From: Stemphylium vesicarium
Lineage: Eukaryota > Ascomycota > Dothideomycetes > Pleosporales > Pleosporaceae
Length of the DNA stretch: 28,543 nt
Direction of reading: 5' to 3'
NCBI GenBank assembly: GCA_004380135.1
Contig: QXCR01000258.1
Span: 1-28,543, forward strand
Shown piece by piece: positions 1 through 9,299 of this stretch. The notes beneath the pieces are model-generated. The model was not told where the DNA came from and did not search any database. It saw only the letters and a program-made list of their open reading frames with translations. Within the stretch, counting starts at the first letter, position 1. The number at the start of each line of letters is the position of its first letter. The translations under genes were made by a program, and so were the position numbers.

Positions 1-399
1 TGGCCGTATGCCGCACGCTACGCCACCGAACTCATCAATCACTACCCGACCACGGCTCTGGCTGAAGGCAAGACGCCTCGCCAGATGCTTCTTGAGTACA
101 TGGATACTCCAAATCCCGTCCCAAACCTCTGCGCTCTACGCAAGTTTGGTGAAGCTGGCTGGGTACATATTCCAGAACAGCGTCGCGTACAAAGCGACAA
201 GTTCTCAGCCCGCGCAACGAAGGCCTACTTCGTCGGCCGCGAGGGCTCTCGCATCTATCTCATGTGGGATCTTGATCATCAGAAGCTCATCCGTACGAGT
301 AGCGTTAAGTGGGCGACTACTCCGCTTCTTAAAGTACCTTACACTGCGACTTATAATAGTATAATAATAGACTTTAAGATTGCTAGCTTACTAGCCTAA
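1..399 (+). pseudogene. Copia-A integrase C-terminal segment (partial)
   Basis: This reads as the end of a copia integrase core and the following linker. It opens with WPYAARYATELINHYPT and continues with the typical P-x-Q-MLLEY and FGEAGWVHIPEQRR stretch, then KAYFVGREGSRIYLMWD, where copia integrases pass into the linker before reverse transcriptase. It would normally insert the element cDNA into the genome. The catalytic D,D,E core lies left of the window, so activity cannot be judged here. Bases 1-340 show almost no RIP. The frame ends at a TAA at 397. Identification rests on the order of conserved copia residues and on the reverse transcriptase that follows in the same frame. Confidence 0.8.
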
Positions 400-705
400 T
401 CTACTCTATAGATATCTATACTATTACTAGAAATTACCTTAATAGTTCTAGGGACTAGACGTAAGAGTAATAAATCTATTACTAAAGAACTTAATAATTT
501 TTACTTACTTAAAGCTAGCTACGGCTACGACTTTAGAGGCCTTAATAGCCGCGAAGATATAGATAAGAGAGAAGCTCCTCGTTACCTTAATATTATTATA
601 GACGAAGACGACCGTGTTATCCTTGATACGAGGAGGCGTCGTAAACCAACTGTAAAAGCCGCTCGTCTGACAACAGCAATCAGCCTCAAAAACGTCCCTC
701 TTACA

Positions 706-1488
706 GTGGCTCGCTGCTTTGCCAACGCTGCTAGCTATTCGGCTAGCGTCACTAGAGATGACCCTACCCTCCCTCCTGAACCTACCAGCGCGAAGCAGGC
801 ACGGCACCATCGCTTTGGCAAGCAATGGCTGCTTGCGGAGGCTGAAGAGTACCAATCGCATAACGACAACAGCACTTGGGAGACCGCATTGACTTTACCT
901 ACAGGCATCTATGCTCTCCCTATAAAGTGGATATACAAATACAAACTTGACGACGCTGGCAAGCTCGTACGCTTTAAAGCTCGGCTTGTCGTGTGTGGCA
1001 ACCGCTAGGACTTGGATTTCTGGCGCGAGACCTACGCCGCAGTCGCCCGCTCAACCACTCTTAAAGCATTACTCGCTCTCGTTGTAGCTCTAGACCTAGA
1101 GTGCGACTAACTCGACGTTGTTACGGCCTTTCTTAACGGCTATCTTGACAAGGGCGAAGACATCTACATTCGCTTACCTAATAGTAAGGTAGTCAAGCTC
1201 CGTAAGGCCTTGTACGGCCTACGTCGTTCACCGCGACTCTGGTATGAGGAGCTAGCCCGATACCTCGCATTAATTAGGTATCTGCCGATTGAGGCAGACC
1301 CATGCGTATTTATCAACACTGTGACAGGCGGCATCATACTCGCGTACGTTAACGATCTTGTCATGATTACGCGTACGAAAGAGGAGATAGCTACTCTGAA
1401 GAAACTCGTACTTAGCAAGTACAAATGCCGCGACCTAGGCCCTATCTCTCACTATCTCGGCATTCGCATCCGCCGCGACCGCGCTTAA
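706..1488 (+). pseudogene. Copia-A reverse transcriptase (RVT_2 type), inactivated
   Basis: Frame 1 carries the RVT_2 landmarks of Ty1/copia reverse transcriptase: KWIYKYKLDDAGKLVRFKARLVVCGN, then LDVVTAFLNG holding the first catalytic Asp, KALYGLRRSPRLWYEEL, ADPCVF, and YVNDLVMI where the family has Y-V-D-D-L. The first Asp of that pair is AAC (1351-1353) instead of GAC, so a metal-binding residue is lost. Two in-frame stops (1006, 1108) replace Gln codons. GPISHYLGIRI near the end is the usual copia thumb motif. The segment is less mutated than its flanks. Family assignment is firm; loss of function is inferred from the stops and the Asp change. Confidence 0.92.
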
Positions 1489-1878
1489 CGAGCGATTGAG
1501 CTCTCTATAGAGTCGTATATTAAAAAACTTACACACAACTTTAAACGCACTAATACGCTAGCTTATTATTACCTAATAGACTTTAAGGCGCTTAAACTTA
1601 AGCTCTAAGCTAAGGATAACTAAGCTCCGCCCTAACTTATATAGCGATATTAATCGCTTATTAGTAAGCTACTATATCCTACGTCGTAACTCCGCACAGA
1701 CGTTGCCTTCTATATTAGCTACCTTGCCCGCGCGATAAGTAATCTAATAGAAGATTACTATAACTACGCCCTATAAATTATTAACTACCTTTATACGTAT
1801 AAGAATCTAGTTATATCCTTTAAGGCTCTATATAACTTATCTAACCTATCTATTAATATCTTCTCTAAGACCTTACCT

Positions 1879-2335
1879 CACCAAGACCTAGGACTCCACG
1901 CGTACAGCGATGCGTCGTTCGCCGACGCAGAGGACCGCAAGTCTACATCTAGCTACCTGTTCAAGCTAGCAGGAGGCACTATTTGCCATAAATCGTGTAA
2001 GCAGCGTCTCGTCACTACCTCTACGACAGAGGCTAAATACGTTGGCCTCACGTACGCCGCCAAAGAGGCTATATAGCTCGCCCGATTGCTGAAGCAAGTC
2101 GGCTATCTTGGTCAAGACGCCCATCCTATTAAGCTCTACGGCGATAACTAACCGTCTATTAACCTCGTCGCCTCTAAGGGCCACTATAAGCGCACGAAAT
2201 ACGTTAATATCTACTACTATTATATTAAGGACCGCGTTAAGGACGGCTATCTAGCTCTCTAATATATACGCACCGTTAAGATAGCTACTAATAGACTTAT
2301 AAAGCTACTTAATAAGCTAGCTTACTCTACCTAGG
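1879..2335 (+). pseudogene. Copia-A RNase H domain, RIP-mutated
   Basis: Still in frame 1, the copia RNase H signature is readable: YSDASFADAEDRKSTSSYLF, then a GGTICHKSCKQ stretch and TTSTTEAKYVGL, where the family has S-T-T-E-A-E-Y, so the last Glu has become Lys (GAG to AAG). Trp and Gln codons are stops (AKEAI-stop-LARLLKQVGY, YGDN-stop-PSI). The domain degrades the RNA strand of the RNA/DNA hybrid during reverse transcription. The catalytic Asp of SDAS is retained. Downstream, 2200-2400 holds the RIP-saturated tail of the polyprotein. Confidence 0.85.
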
Positions 2336-2422
2336 TTAGATAGATTAGTCTATATAAGCCTACTATCTTACTTATAATTTATAATTATTTTATAGCTATC
2401 TAAGCATCTCTCGCTAAGGGGG

Positions 2423-2560
2423 TGTATTTAAGGGTACAGGTCACATATGTACCTCTTTAGGACTAGCGTCTATTCAGCTCGTTCCTTCTATATAGCCCGT
2501 TCTGATAGCTCACAACAACAATCAAGTTCGCATCTCATGAGCACATTTCATCAGATACTA
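2423..2560 (+). repeat. probable start of the Copia-A 3' LTR
   Basis: A purine run ends at TGTATTTAAGGGTACAGG (from 2423), the layout expected at a polypurine tract/LTR junction. The right boundary cannot be fixed: no matching CA end, target duplication or second copy is present in the window. The end coordinate is a guess based on where AT-saturation resumes. Confidence 0.4.
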
Positions 2561-2864
2561 ATCCCGCCGCAGTTGTCGTACGGGACGACGACGACGAAGA
2601 AGACCACTTAGAATAGAGAGTAGAGAGTATTATAGATAAGAGAATATAATAAGGGAAGAAGTAGTACCTTATAAGGTAGATAGGATTTAAGAATACTACT
2701 TAAGAGCTATTAGAGAACTTATATAGCACTACTATAATTAAATCTTAGATAACTTATATATAAATTATATAGCCACCTATTAAAGTTCGTTAGAGGAAGA
2801 GACGCCGCTAACTAGAGCGCATACTCTAGGCGTCCACTAGCTGCTTAGCATCCTAGTCAGGACC
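2561..2864. other. spacer, mostly RIP-saturated
   Basis: This spans from an uncertain LTR edge to the minus-strand cysteine-rich fragment. A short GAC/GAA run at 2582-2603 would encode an acidic stretch on the plus strand. 2610-2800 is TA-saturated, with no frame open for more than a few dozen codons. No confident feature. Confidence 0.4.
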
Positions 2865-3269
2865 CTAGATAGCACGACCGCGGCGCGCACGAGGGCTGGC
2901 AATCGGACGAGGAGCTCTACCAGTGTGACGGTGAGAGCACTGGGCCCCATGCTCCTGCCAGACACAGTTGGAACAAGCACCGTTCCACTTATCAGCGATA
3001 GAGATGCAACCAGCAAAGGCAGTGAAACTCTTATCACCACGTACGGCAGCCGCGCAGTTATTGTCGCAAGGAGTGGCGTTGAGAGCACCGCGAGAGTGGA
3101 TGACGTAGGCCTTAACGTACGAAGCACGACTAGTAAGGAGTTGACGAGCTTGAATGGTGGTACGAGCGACAATGGGGGACCACTTGTCTATACTCGGGCC
3201 CCAACGAGCATCGTACGGAGAGTTACCAGCCGGACGAAGAAAGAACTTAGCGACACGACGGACCTCAGG
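2865..3269 (-). pseudogene. cysteine-rich DUF3716-like protein fragment
   Basis: On the minus strand one frame stays open for 134 codons between a TAG at 3270-3272 and a TAG at 2865-2867. It contains PCDNNC (first Cys codons 3066-3068 and 3054-3056), a later GC (3006-3008), then GACSNC (2964-2981) and a final QCSHR. The Cys order and the GACxNC...CS ending resemble the fungal DUF3716 family of unknown function, probably a zinc-binding fold. The frame can be followed upstream through TAA/TAG codons that look like RIP-converted Gln (3270-3335), so the real protein was longer. No start codon can be chosen. It may be a relic of a duplicated host gene or cargo of a mobile element. The family call is from memory of the Cys pattern, hence moderate confidence. 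Confidence 0.5.
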
Positions 3270-3272
3270 CTA

Positions 3273-3968
3273 CCAAACTTAGTTGCGAGTAGACGACGTA
3301 ACTTATTAGTAACCTCTAAGTTAAGAAGATACTAGACCTAGTAGTCGTTAAGGTTTACGTTACTAGCGTTAATATTAATATTAGCAGAAATAATAGCTCT
3401 ATACTACGTATAAGTTAAATAGGCTTAAGCCTAGTTTATAATACTTTTAAAGTACGAGGAGTAAGTACTATTATTACCGCTACTAGTAGAGTGAGCGAGA
3501 TAATTCTATCCGCTAGAGCTAGCCTAGACACTACGAGAGGGCTACGCTATAGTAAAGTTACTAGAGAGAATTTATTAAGAAGTAGAAGAGTTATTGTACA
3601 AGAAGAGCTAAGTACTAAGTAAGAAGAAAGAGAAGTATAGAGGATAAAGAAGAGTAGTATTATTATAGATTATAATTATATAGTAAAAGGTAACTTTACC
3701 TTAGAATTACTTATAAGTAGACGCCTAATTAGATAAAAAGGAAAAGATAGTATTATAGCTTATAACTATATAGTAAAAGATAACTTTACTTTAAGTTACC
3801 CTATAATAAGTAAATAGAATATAGAGTTACTATCTAATAATAACGCTGTAATTATAGACGTATAAAAAGGCTAGATTTACTATAAGAGAGTAGGGCACGA
3901 TAATAGAAATAGAAGGAGAGTTACGTGTCTTCTATCGTACGACGCCTCTAAGAGGAGAGGGGAGATAT
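3273..3968. other. RIP-saturated spacer with a 90-bp-offset direct repeat
   Basis: TA-rich DNA in which no protein family could be read. Two similar blocks lie at 3661-3703 and 3751-3793, 90 bp apart, differing mostly by transitions. Both contain TATATAGTAAAAGRTAACTT. They could be two units of a diverged tandem repeat; a third unit was not found. Confidence 0.45.
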
Positions 3969-4155
3969 TGTAAAGGGCTACGCCTAAGTACTACTACCTT
4001 CTTACTTTAGGCTAGCGCGGAACGCTAGCGTAGAGGTAGCGCAAAGCATAAGTACCGTACGAAGGAGGACACCTACACTTCTTTTCTCTACCTTTCTTAT
4101 TCTGTACATAGGAGCAAATGCATACTCGTTAGCAGGCCTCTTTCCGCCCATAACA
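3969..4155. repeat. possible short solo LTR related to the 222-bp LTR family
   Basis: It begins TGTAAAGGGCTACGCCTA, close to the first 18 bases of the LTRs at 5782 and 17503, and ends CCCATAACA, close to their CCCATTACA end. The interior does not obviously match, and the flanks (GATAT / GGGTG) do not form a target duplication. It may be a diverged relative or a chance resemblance. Confidence 0.33.
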
Positions 4156-4180
4156 GGGTGGGGCCACTCTAGCACGGGGC

Positions 4181-4496
4181 TGGGCCTAGTTGGGGTTGGG
4201 TCATCTCGTTCTTATCTGAAAAAGTCGCTTGTATAGAGCTTCTACATTATTATAGTTGTTTATCACAACTCCTATATATATAACTTTATTATAATGCGTA
4301 GGTAGCGCAGCTATCTAAATTTGTAGCTATTTTCGACTAACTTAATCCTGACCCCTACTATGGCCTAGTCTATACCTAGCCCTACTTAAGGCTGATCTAA
4401 CCCTGCCTCTATGCTATTACTAATCACCTTGGGTTGGTGTTGGGTTGGGTTAGGGCCGCTGCCAAGACGACCCAACCCCAACCCAACCTAGACCCA
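4181..4496. repeat. candidate MITE with imperfect terminal inverted repeats
   Basis: The left end (4181-4201, starting TGGGCCTAGTTGGGGTTGGG) is an imperfect inverted match to the right end (4470-4496, ending CCAACCTAGACCCA). The interior is non-coding and AT-rich. An inner arm (4434-4456) of GGGTTG repeats also pairs with the right end. No clear target duplication was found, so the boundaries and the element class are tentative. Confidence 0.4.
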
Positions 4497-4515
4497 TTTG
4501 CCAGTCTAGTCTAGG

Positions 4516-5385
4516 GGGAGATATCTAGCAGTCCCGCTTGTGGAGAACTCTCTAGCCCAATCGACCGAGGACACGAATCACCAGCGCACGCAGCTATACC
4601 AGCAGCTAGTCAGATCGCTAGCGTACATCTTGACATTTACGAGACCTGATGTGGCGCGAGCACATTCAGTACTAGCACAGCACCTACAAAACCCTAGACA
4701 GAAGCATCTATCGGCGGTGAACCACGTCTGGAGATACCTGTATGGAACCAGACACCTGGCGATCAGAGCCAGCCAGCAGATAGCGGAGAGCTCATCCTAC
4801 GTCTGGGACAAGTCTCTCTTCTATAGAGCATCTGATGCAGCGTTTACTAATAATATAGAAAGTCGTCGATCATCTCATGGATACTTGTTCAAGCTCTATG
4901 GGATGCCTATCGACTAGAAGGCTACCTACTAGAGATTAGTTACTAAGTCAACCACTAAGGCTGAGCTGATAGCCCTATTAATAACTAGAGGAGAGATAGA
5001 ATAGTGAATCTAGGTCTTCTAGCATATCTAGTTCGACCTAGAGGTTTAACTAATAATCTACTACGACAACGAATAGATAGTTAGAATTATTAAAAAGGAG
5101 GATAAATAGCTTTATACGAAGCTAAGGCATATAGATATTAATTAAATATAGGTAAGATAGGAGATATAGAAAGGAAGGCTCTATATAGAGTAGTATCCTA
5201 TAGTAGAGATGCCTGTAGATAGACTCATAAAGTCTCTTATAAGGCAGAAACACGCTAAGTTTATAAGGTAGCTAGGGCTTAAAAATATTCGCTAGTTCCT
5301 TACTACTTAGGTTAACACACTAGAACTAATAGAGCTACGGCACTAGTACTAGCCAGCTTTGTTGATCACGGCAGCTGGGGGGGAG
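4516..5385 (+). pseudogene. Copia-C 3' polyprotein fragment: RT thumb/connection and RNase H
   Basis: Frame 1 starts near VPLVENSLAQSTEDT and continues through RSLAYILTFTRPDVARAHSV, HLSAVNHVWRYLYGTRHLAI and SDAAFTNNIESRRSSHGYLF, the standard connection and RNase H blocks of Ty1/copia polyproteins. After a TAG at 4915, RIP becomes heavy, yet TKSTTKAELIAL (Glu to Lys in the S-T-T-E-A-E motif), RHIDIN and MPVDRLIKSLIRQKHAKF are still legible up to the end of the protein. The 5' side is cut off near 4500, where MITE-like sequence begins. The relatively clean 4516-4917 block next to a saturated block shows a sharp RIP boundary inside one frame. Confidence 0.88.
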
Positions 5386-5538
5386 TGTGACGGTTTGGGC
5401 CTTGCCAAGATCCACTCTGGTACGAGTTGGGTACGGCTATCGCTACCACACTTGATCATCCCACACACGTATATAGCTGCCCACTTTCGTAGCTATACAA
5501 TGACAGCGCAGTCCTCTCCCTCTCCTCACACCGTTACA
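5386..5538 (+). repeat. Copia-C 3' LTR (153 bp)
   Basis: The LTR follows a G-rich polypurine tract (GCTGGGGGGGAG, 5374-5385). It starts TGTGACGGTTTGGGCC and ends CACACCGTTACA, giving the inverted TGTRACGGT/ACCGTTACA termini typical of LTRs. A RIP-mutated second copy is at 21347-21480. The 5' LTR of this copy is absent. The LTR abuts the chromodomain of Gypsy-1, so Copia-C (or its remnant) inserted into Gypsy-1. Confidence 0.85.
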
Positions 5539-5781
5539 TAGTTTATTAAATTTCCTTTAAATTCTTAAGTATTATAGCTTTTAGGCTATTTTTTCTACTT
5601 AACTAAGTACTTTTACTAATCTCTAGACTTCTATAAGTTCTTAATTCCTTTAACTTTATACTTATTATCTTTAAGCTTTATATCTATTATTAGCTTAGTA
5701 TTTAGAGGTGCTAGTTCTAGTAGTTTCTTATAAAAGATAAGATAAATACGTATATCTAATAATAACTAAAGTTTATAGTTT
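5539..5781 (-). pseudogene. Gypsy-1 integrase tail and chromodomain (piece 3 of 3)
   Basis: Read on the minus strand, this continues the Gypsy-1 frame interrupted by the solo LTR at 5782. LIFYKKLLELAPLN corresponds to the P-V-F-H-x-S-L-L-E-P region. Then DIKLKDNKYKVKGIKNL and KYLVK-stop-KK-stop-PKSYNT match a chromodomain (Y-x-V-E-x-I-L, Y-L-V-K-W-K-x-Y, N-T-W-E). Such chromodomains steer Ty3/gypsy insertion toward modified histones. The Trp codons of the aromatic cage are stops, as expected from RIP. The 3' LTR of Gypsy-1 is missing because Copia-C sequence begins at 5538. Confidence 0.8.
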
Positions 5782-6003
5782 TGTAAGGGGCTACGCCTAG
5801 GGCTAGTAGCAACGCTCAAGGAGCATTCACCTTGGTATAACAAGATTGTATTCGATAGCGAGCTAGGCTTCTAGGCTACGTGGCTATCTATATGTGTGGG
5901 CGGAGAAACAATATTGCGATCGGCAGATCGGCAGTCGGAGCTGGCAGGAGAAACACCGAGGTCGTAGACGAGGACAAGAGGGCAAGGGCTCTAGCCCATT
6001 ACA
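5782..6003. repeat. solo LTR, 222 bp, copy 1, target duplication AGTTT
   Basis: Bases run from TGTAAGGGGCTACGCC to CTAGCCCATTACA, with inverted ends TGTAA/TTACA. It is flanked by AGTTT at 5777-5781 and again at 6004-6008, a perfect 5-bp target duplication. A second copy at 17503-17724 has the same length and about seven differences. It sits inside the Gypsy-1 frame. Unlike the surrounding pol it is not RIP-mutated, consistent with its small size. No internal region of this family is in the window. Confidence 0.93.
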
Positions 6004-6057
6004 AGTTTATTAGACTTATTACCTTTAGAACTTTAAAAGGTCTTATTTAAAGGTTAT
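6004..6057 (-). pseudogene. Gypsy-1 pol, short middle piece (2 of 3)
   Basis: 54 bp between the solo LTR and Copia-B. On the minus strand it reads DNL-stop-IRPFKVLKVISLIN, which joins the KKLDN end of the piece at 12269 to the chromodomain piece at 5781 in the same frame. This corresponds to the K-L-G-P-F-x-I-x-K-V-I segment of gypsy integrases. The join across 6.2 kb proves that Copia-B landed inside Gypsy-1. Confidence 0.85.
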
Positions 6058-6300
6058 TGTTGGAAGGCTCACTAGTGATGAAAGGAAATAACTATAAATG
6101 CATGCTGTCTTGGTAATAGGTTCGATTATCGTGTTCTCTCTTCAAAGCTGTCTCTGCTATATAGGTTGTCGGATCCCCACGAACGTTGCTCGGCCTGGTT
6201 CGTACCAACCACGGTACACAGCTCTGTCCGTACCAGCGACGGTACACAGCTCTGTCCGTCCTAGCCACGGTACACAGCTCTGGCTGTGACAATTCCCACA
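6058..6300 (-). repeat. Copia-B 3' LTR (243 bp, unmutated)
   Basis: Starts TGTTGGAAGG and ends CAATTCCCACA on the plus strand. It is the 3' LTR because the polyprotein is on the minus strand. It shows almost no RIP. Three 28-bp tandem units at 6202-6285 each contain ACGGTACACAGCTCTG. Other copies: 12026-12268 (half RIP-mutated) and 13918-14575 (interrupted). Confidence 0.93.
6202..6285. repeat. three 28-bp tandem repeats inside the Copia-B LTR
   Basis: Units at 6202-6229, 6230-6257 and 6258-6285 share the core CACGGTACACAGCTCTG with small variations; unit 3 is the most diverged. The same array is in the LTR copies near 12168-12253 and, split by an insertion, in 13918-14575. Repeated short units in LTRs often carry promoter or enhancer sites; no factor can be assigned. 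Confidence 0.85.
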
Positions 6301-6499
6301 CTAGAAGTCTTTTCTTTTTGACAGTAGTAAAGGAGACCACTTATAGTCTACTATAGTTCCTGCGCGATAATATTCTAGGTAGGTAGCCTATGCGCTAAGT
6401 AAGCGCTAATTTAGCGTTATAACGTCGTAGGCCTCTATACCTAGCCCTTAACTTAAACTATTAACTTATTACTATTAATAAATTATTTAAGAGCGTAGT

Positions 6500-7200
6500 T
6501 TAGTATTACCTTTATAAAGGCGTTTATAGAATTATCTTTACTATTAATTTAGTAGATCTCTGTAATCTCGCGGCGCTCGTATAATTATTGTAAAGCTATA
6601 ATATTAATTATAAAGCGCTTTTCCTTTGTTGTTCTAAGCTTTATAAGGCACTTATATAAGGAGTACGAATTAGTATAAATAACTAAGAGAATAAAAGCTA
6701 TACTAAGGCGTTCTATAATTATCCTCAAGGTGGTTGCAATAGCGATGCTAATATTAAAACTATTAACTATGCTATAGATCTTAGAGGCGAGCACGCTCTA
6801 TATAACGCGCTTACACTTCGTTAAGCTATAGTATATTACGTTACCGCGGATTAAGAACGTATTATTAACGTCTATAGACTCGTTAATAAGCATTAATATA
6901 AAGCCTAGCTATAAACTAAGGTCCTTATTATTTATAAATAATCTATCTATAAAGACTATTAGTTTAGCGTTAATAAGATTAATAGGTACGTAGCGTAGAT
7001 AGCAGTTAAGATTCTCTATCTGCCACTTAAGGCGTTTATTAAGTGCCTTAATGTCCTCGTCCGAAGGCTGCTGCGCTTGCGCGGCTACGGACAAATCGAA
7101 AGAAGCCTCTAGTTGGCATGTTGACGCGATGTACGCCCCGCGAGCGCGCTATTCCATATACTGTTGCGCGCGATCGTGCGCCTTAATGTCCACAAGCTTA
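6500..7200 (-). pseudogene. Copia-B RNase H region
   Basis: On the minus strand, from 7200 downward, the frame reads a YIASTCQLEASFDLSV block, then SDEDIKALNKRLKWQIENL, RYVPINLINAKLIVFIDRLF, NVIYYSLTKCKRV, LASKIYSIVN and ERLSIAFILLVIYTNSYSLY. This matches the fungal copia group whose RNase H motif is F-V-D-G-S-F-A-N-N. Here Gly and Ser of that motif are Arg and Leu, and T-D-S-Y-S-L-Y has Asn for Asp, another GAY-to-AAY change. RIP is severe below 7040; 7040-7200 is a preserved GC-rich patch. The catalytic core is disrupted, so it would not cleave RNA. Confidence 0.8.
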
Positions 7201-7209
7201 ATCTTTCCT

Positions 7210-8100
7210 CCTTATCCCTTCTACTTTAGTTTTAAGATTGCTTTGCTATTTTTTATTATAGCCTTTATCTATTATAAGCGTGCAACTATTAAAGTCTAGT
7301 TACACGTCCGGCGTTAGGATAGTCTTTAGCTTCGATCTAAACTATACTTCCTTAAGCTTTTTCTCTTTAAGCGATAAGAATATAGCTGCCCTAAGTATAA
7401 GAGTATCGTTAGTCTATATACTAACGAGTCTAAAGGCGTCTGCCTTCCCGTTTATAACTAACAAATAAGGGTCGTACGTTAATATAGACATGTCTAATTC
7501 CGTATAGTAATGTCTATAATACGTTATCTACTAATGAACCCCTACTTCCGCGATCCTATATAGCAGTTTAATTATATAAAGTAGTGTGCCTTCTAGGTAT
7601 TTTAAGACTAGCTCTAAGGGGAGATGTGCGAGAATCGTCTATTAGAGATTCGTCTGCGCTTGAGGATATGCCTGCGTGATGTCGCGCAGCTTAATAGTTA
7701 TTCTATGTTGTAGAAGTGCGGGCGCTAGGGCTATAATTATACGCTAGCTATAGCGTTGAATGGTTAGAGACTGTATTAAAATAGCTTCCTTGCTATAGTC
7801 CTAGTAGCCTTAGATGACTAGACGGGATTTCTTATAGGGCTTAGTTGTCTTCCCTTTAACCTTATATACGAGCCGTGATTTAAATATGCAGATCTTGCTA
7901 TATACTTTCTAATTATATAGTTCGAACTCGAACACTCTATAGCCTACGAGATTACTAATCTCCTGCTCATTAGACGCTTTAAAGGGTACGCCTAGGGTCG
8001 TAATAACTCTATTATTGCGTAGCTTAATTACTAGCGTATAGTTAGCCTCCTCCTTTTTCGTTATATACACGTTCGCCTTACGCTTATTCTTTGATTCTAG
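7210..8100 (-). pseudogene. Copia-B reverse transcriptase, catalytic Asp lost
   Basis: Minus-strand frame with RVT_2 landmarks: KKEEANYTLVIKLRNNRVIT, GVPFKASNEQEISNLVGYRVF, FKSRLV, KPYKKSRLVI-stop-GY, IQRYS, IALAPALLQH, IKLRDITQAYPQAQTNL (first catalytic Asp kept), AHLPLEL, LLYRIAEVGVH and TNDTLIL. The last corresponds to the T-D-D-T-L catalytic pair; its first Asp is AAC (plus-strand codon 7408-7410). Several TAG/TAA replace Gln or Trp. No indels were needed to follow the frame, as expected when only RIP has acted. The domain would have copied element RNA into cDNA. Confidence 0.9.
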
Positions 8101-8129
8101 AGGGCGGCCTCTCTTGCGCGGTTACGCTG

Positions 8130-9250
8130 CTAACGGCATATTTATATCCGTAGGCGGCGCGTGCGGCGCGTACGGTGCATCTAGGTTATTCTAGAGGTGA
8201 TCTAGTCTATAGTACGGCTTGACTACTATTGACTAGAATGTCGTAGGGCCGTTAACTATATCGATAGTGACGTTGTGGCCGTCTACGCTAATAATCTTAT
8301 ATGGGCTATTCTAGCTATCACTTTCTCTCTAAACTAGAACCTCGCTTTATAGCGGGAGTGCGATCACGTCTTTAGTAGCAGGTCCGTTCCAGGTGTTTAG
8401 AGCATCCGCGACCTAGCGTTCTACAGCGACCTTGCGCAGGGCTTTTATTGCCTTTTAAATTGCCTCGCTGCGCTTAATTATTAATAGTAACGGCGGTGAT
8501 TCCATCGTCATACGTGGGTATGCTCCAAAGACCAGCAAAGTCAGAACTAGCCCGTCTAGGCTAGCCGTGTCGTTAACGGCTTTCACAGCCATCTAGAGGA
8601 CCGCTTCGTTAGACATGGTGCTCGCGAGCTCACCATAGAGTATATCCCATGCGCGGCATAGGGGTGCGTGATACCTCTTAGTCTTGCCTATAGACTAGTG
8701 CGCTTCCGTAGGTACTTACTTATATGTAACCCCTATAATTTTTGCCTCTACGCGGAACTCTACGCTTACGAAGTTGGTGCCTGCGTTATATATAATAATA
8801 TCTAGCGGGCCTTAATAAGTGTTAATTTATAGTATCTATAGTGCCTACTATATCTTCTTAGCTAAAATAGCGCTAAGAAACTTCGCGCCTTAAAACGCTA
8901 TTAACGAATTAACTATATATAATATAGGCTTACTACTAAGGTATATTACGTCTACTAGAATCTTATAATTAAAGTAGTAATCGTCCTTAAGAGTAAACTT
9001 AAATTAGCGTAGCGCGGAGCTATAGAGCTAGTAGTAGTGGTAGAACTTTATAACTTCTTCGAGTGTTCTCTCTTCAAAGTCGTTATAGCTAGCATCCTTT
9101 AAGAGCTTAACTAGTCGCGTAATAGCTAGGTGTCTAAACTAGCGATAGAGCTATCTTAATTCTATCTCTATTAGGAATATAGTTACTCTTTCTCTCTTAT
9201 TTAGATAGAACTATAGATGTCCCTATTTACATAGAATAGGGATGCGTATC
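8130..9250 (-). pseudogene. Copia-B integrase, two catalytic residues lost
   Basis: Reading the minus strand downward from 9250: a zinc-binding-like LYR-stop-FRHLA segment, then LVDVIYLSS with the first catalytic Asp, IIIYNAGTNF where Y-D-A-G-T-N-F is expected (Asp to Asn, codon 8785-8787), VPTEAH-stop-SIGKTKRYHAPL where the catalytic Glu of G-K-T-E-R-Y-H is Lys (8677-8679), and the C-terminal block MAVKAVNDTASLDGLVLTLL, VFGAYPRMTMESPP, DALNTWNGPATKDVIALPL, VSVDG-like and VVKPYYRLD. The C-terminal half (8100-8730) is far less mutated than the core. Both catalytic changes are TpG-to-TpA. Confidence 0.9.
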
Positions 9251-9299
9251 TTATTCTAGACGAGCTTATCTATAGTATTATTAAAGTAGACCTATAGCC

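Larger units (their letters stand above)
1..2420 (+). mobile_element. Copia-A: 3' part of a RIP-degraded Ty1/copia retrotransposon
   Basis: Frame 1 can be followed without any indel from base 1 to about 2340 through the C-terminal part of integrase, reverse transcriptase and RNase H, the Ty1/copia domain order. The gag, protease and integrase core lie outside the window to the left. Stops are almost all TAG/TAA where Gln or Trp is expected, for example at 1006, just after the residues CGNR, and at 1108, just before LDVVTAFLNG. That is the CpA-to-TpA signature of RIP. Mutation is uneven: 1-350, 700-1490 and 1880-2150 still look nearly normal, while 350-560, 1500-1870 and 2210-2400 are TA-saturated. 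A purine-rich AAGGGGG just before 2423 fits a polypurine tract. Confidence 0.9.

Noticed and set aside
2837..3172. 111-codon minus-strand ORF and 136-codon plus-strand ORF (2925-3335)
   Set aside because: Both are low-complexity readings in the wrong frames of the cysteine-rich fragment.
4434..4496. Interstitial telomere repeat (GGGTTGGGTTAGGG)
   Set aside because: Only one TTAGGG unit is present; the rest is GGGTTG and forms the inverted ends of a MITE-like repeat.
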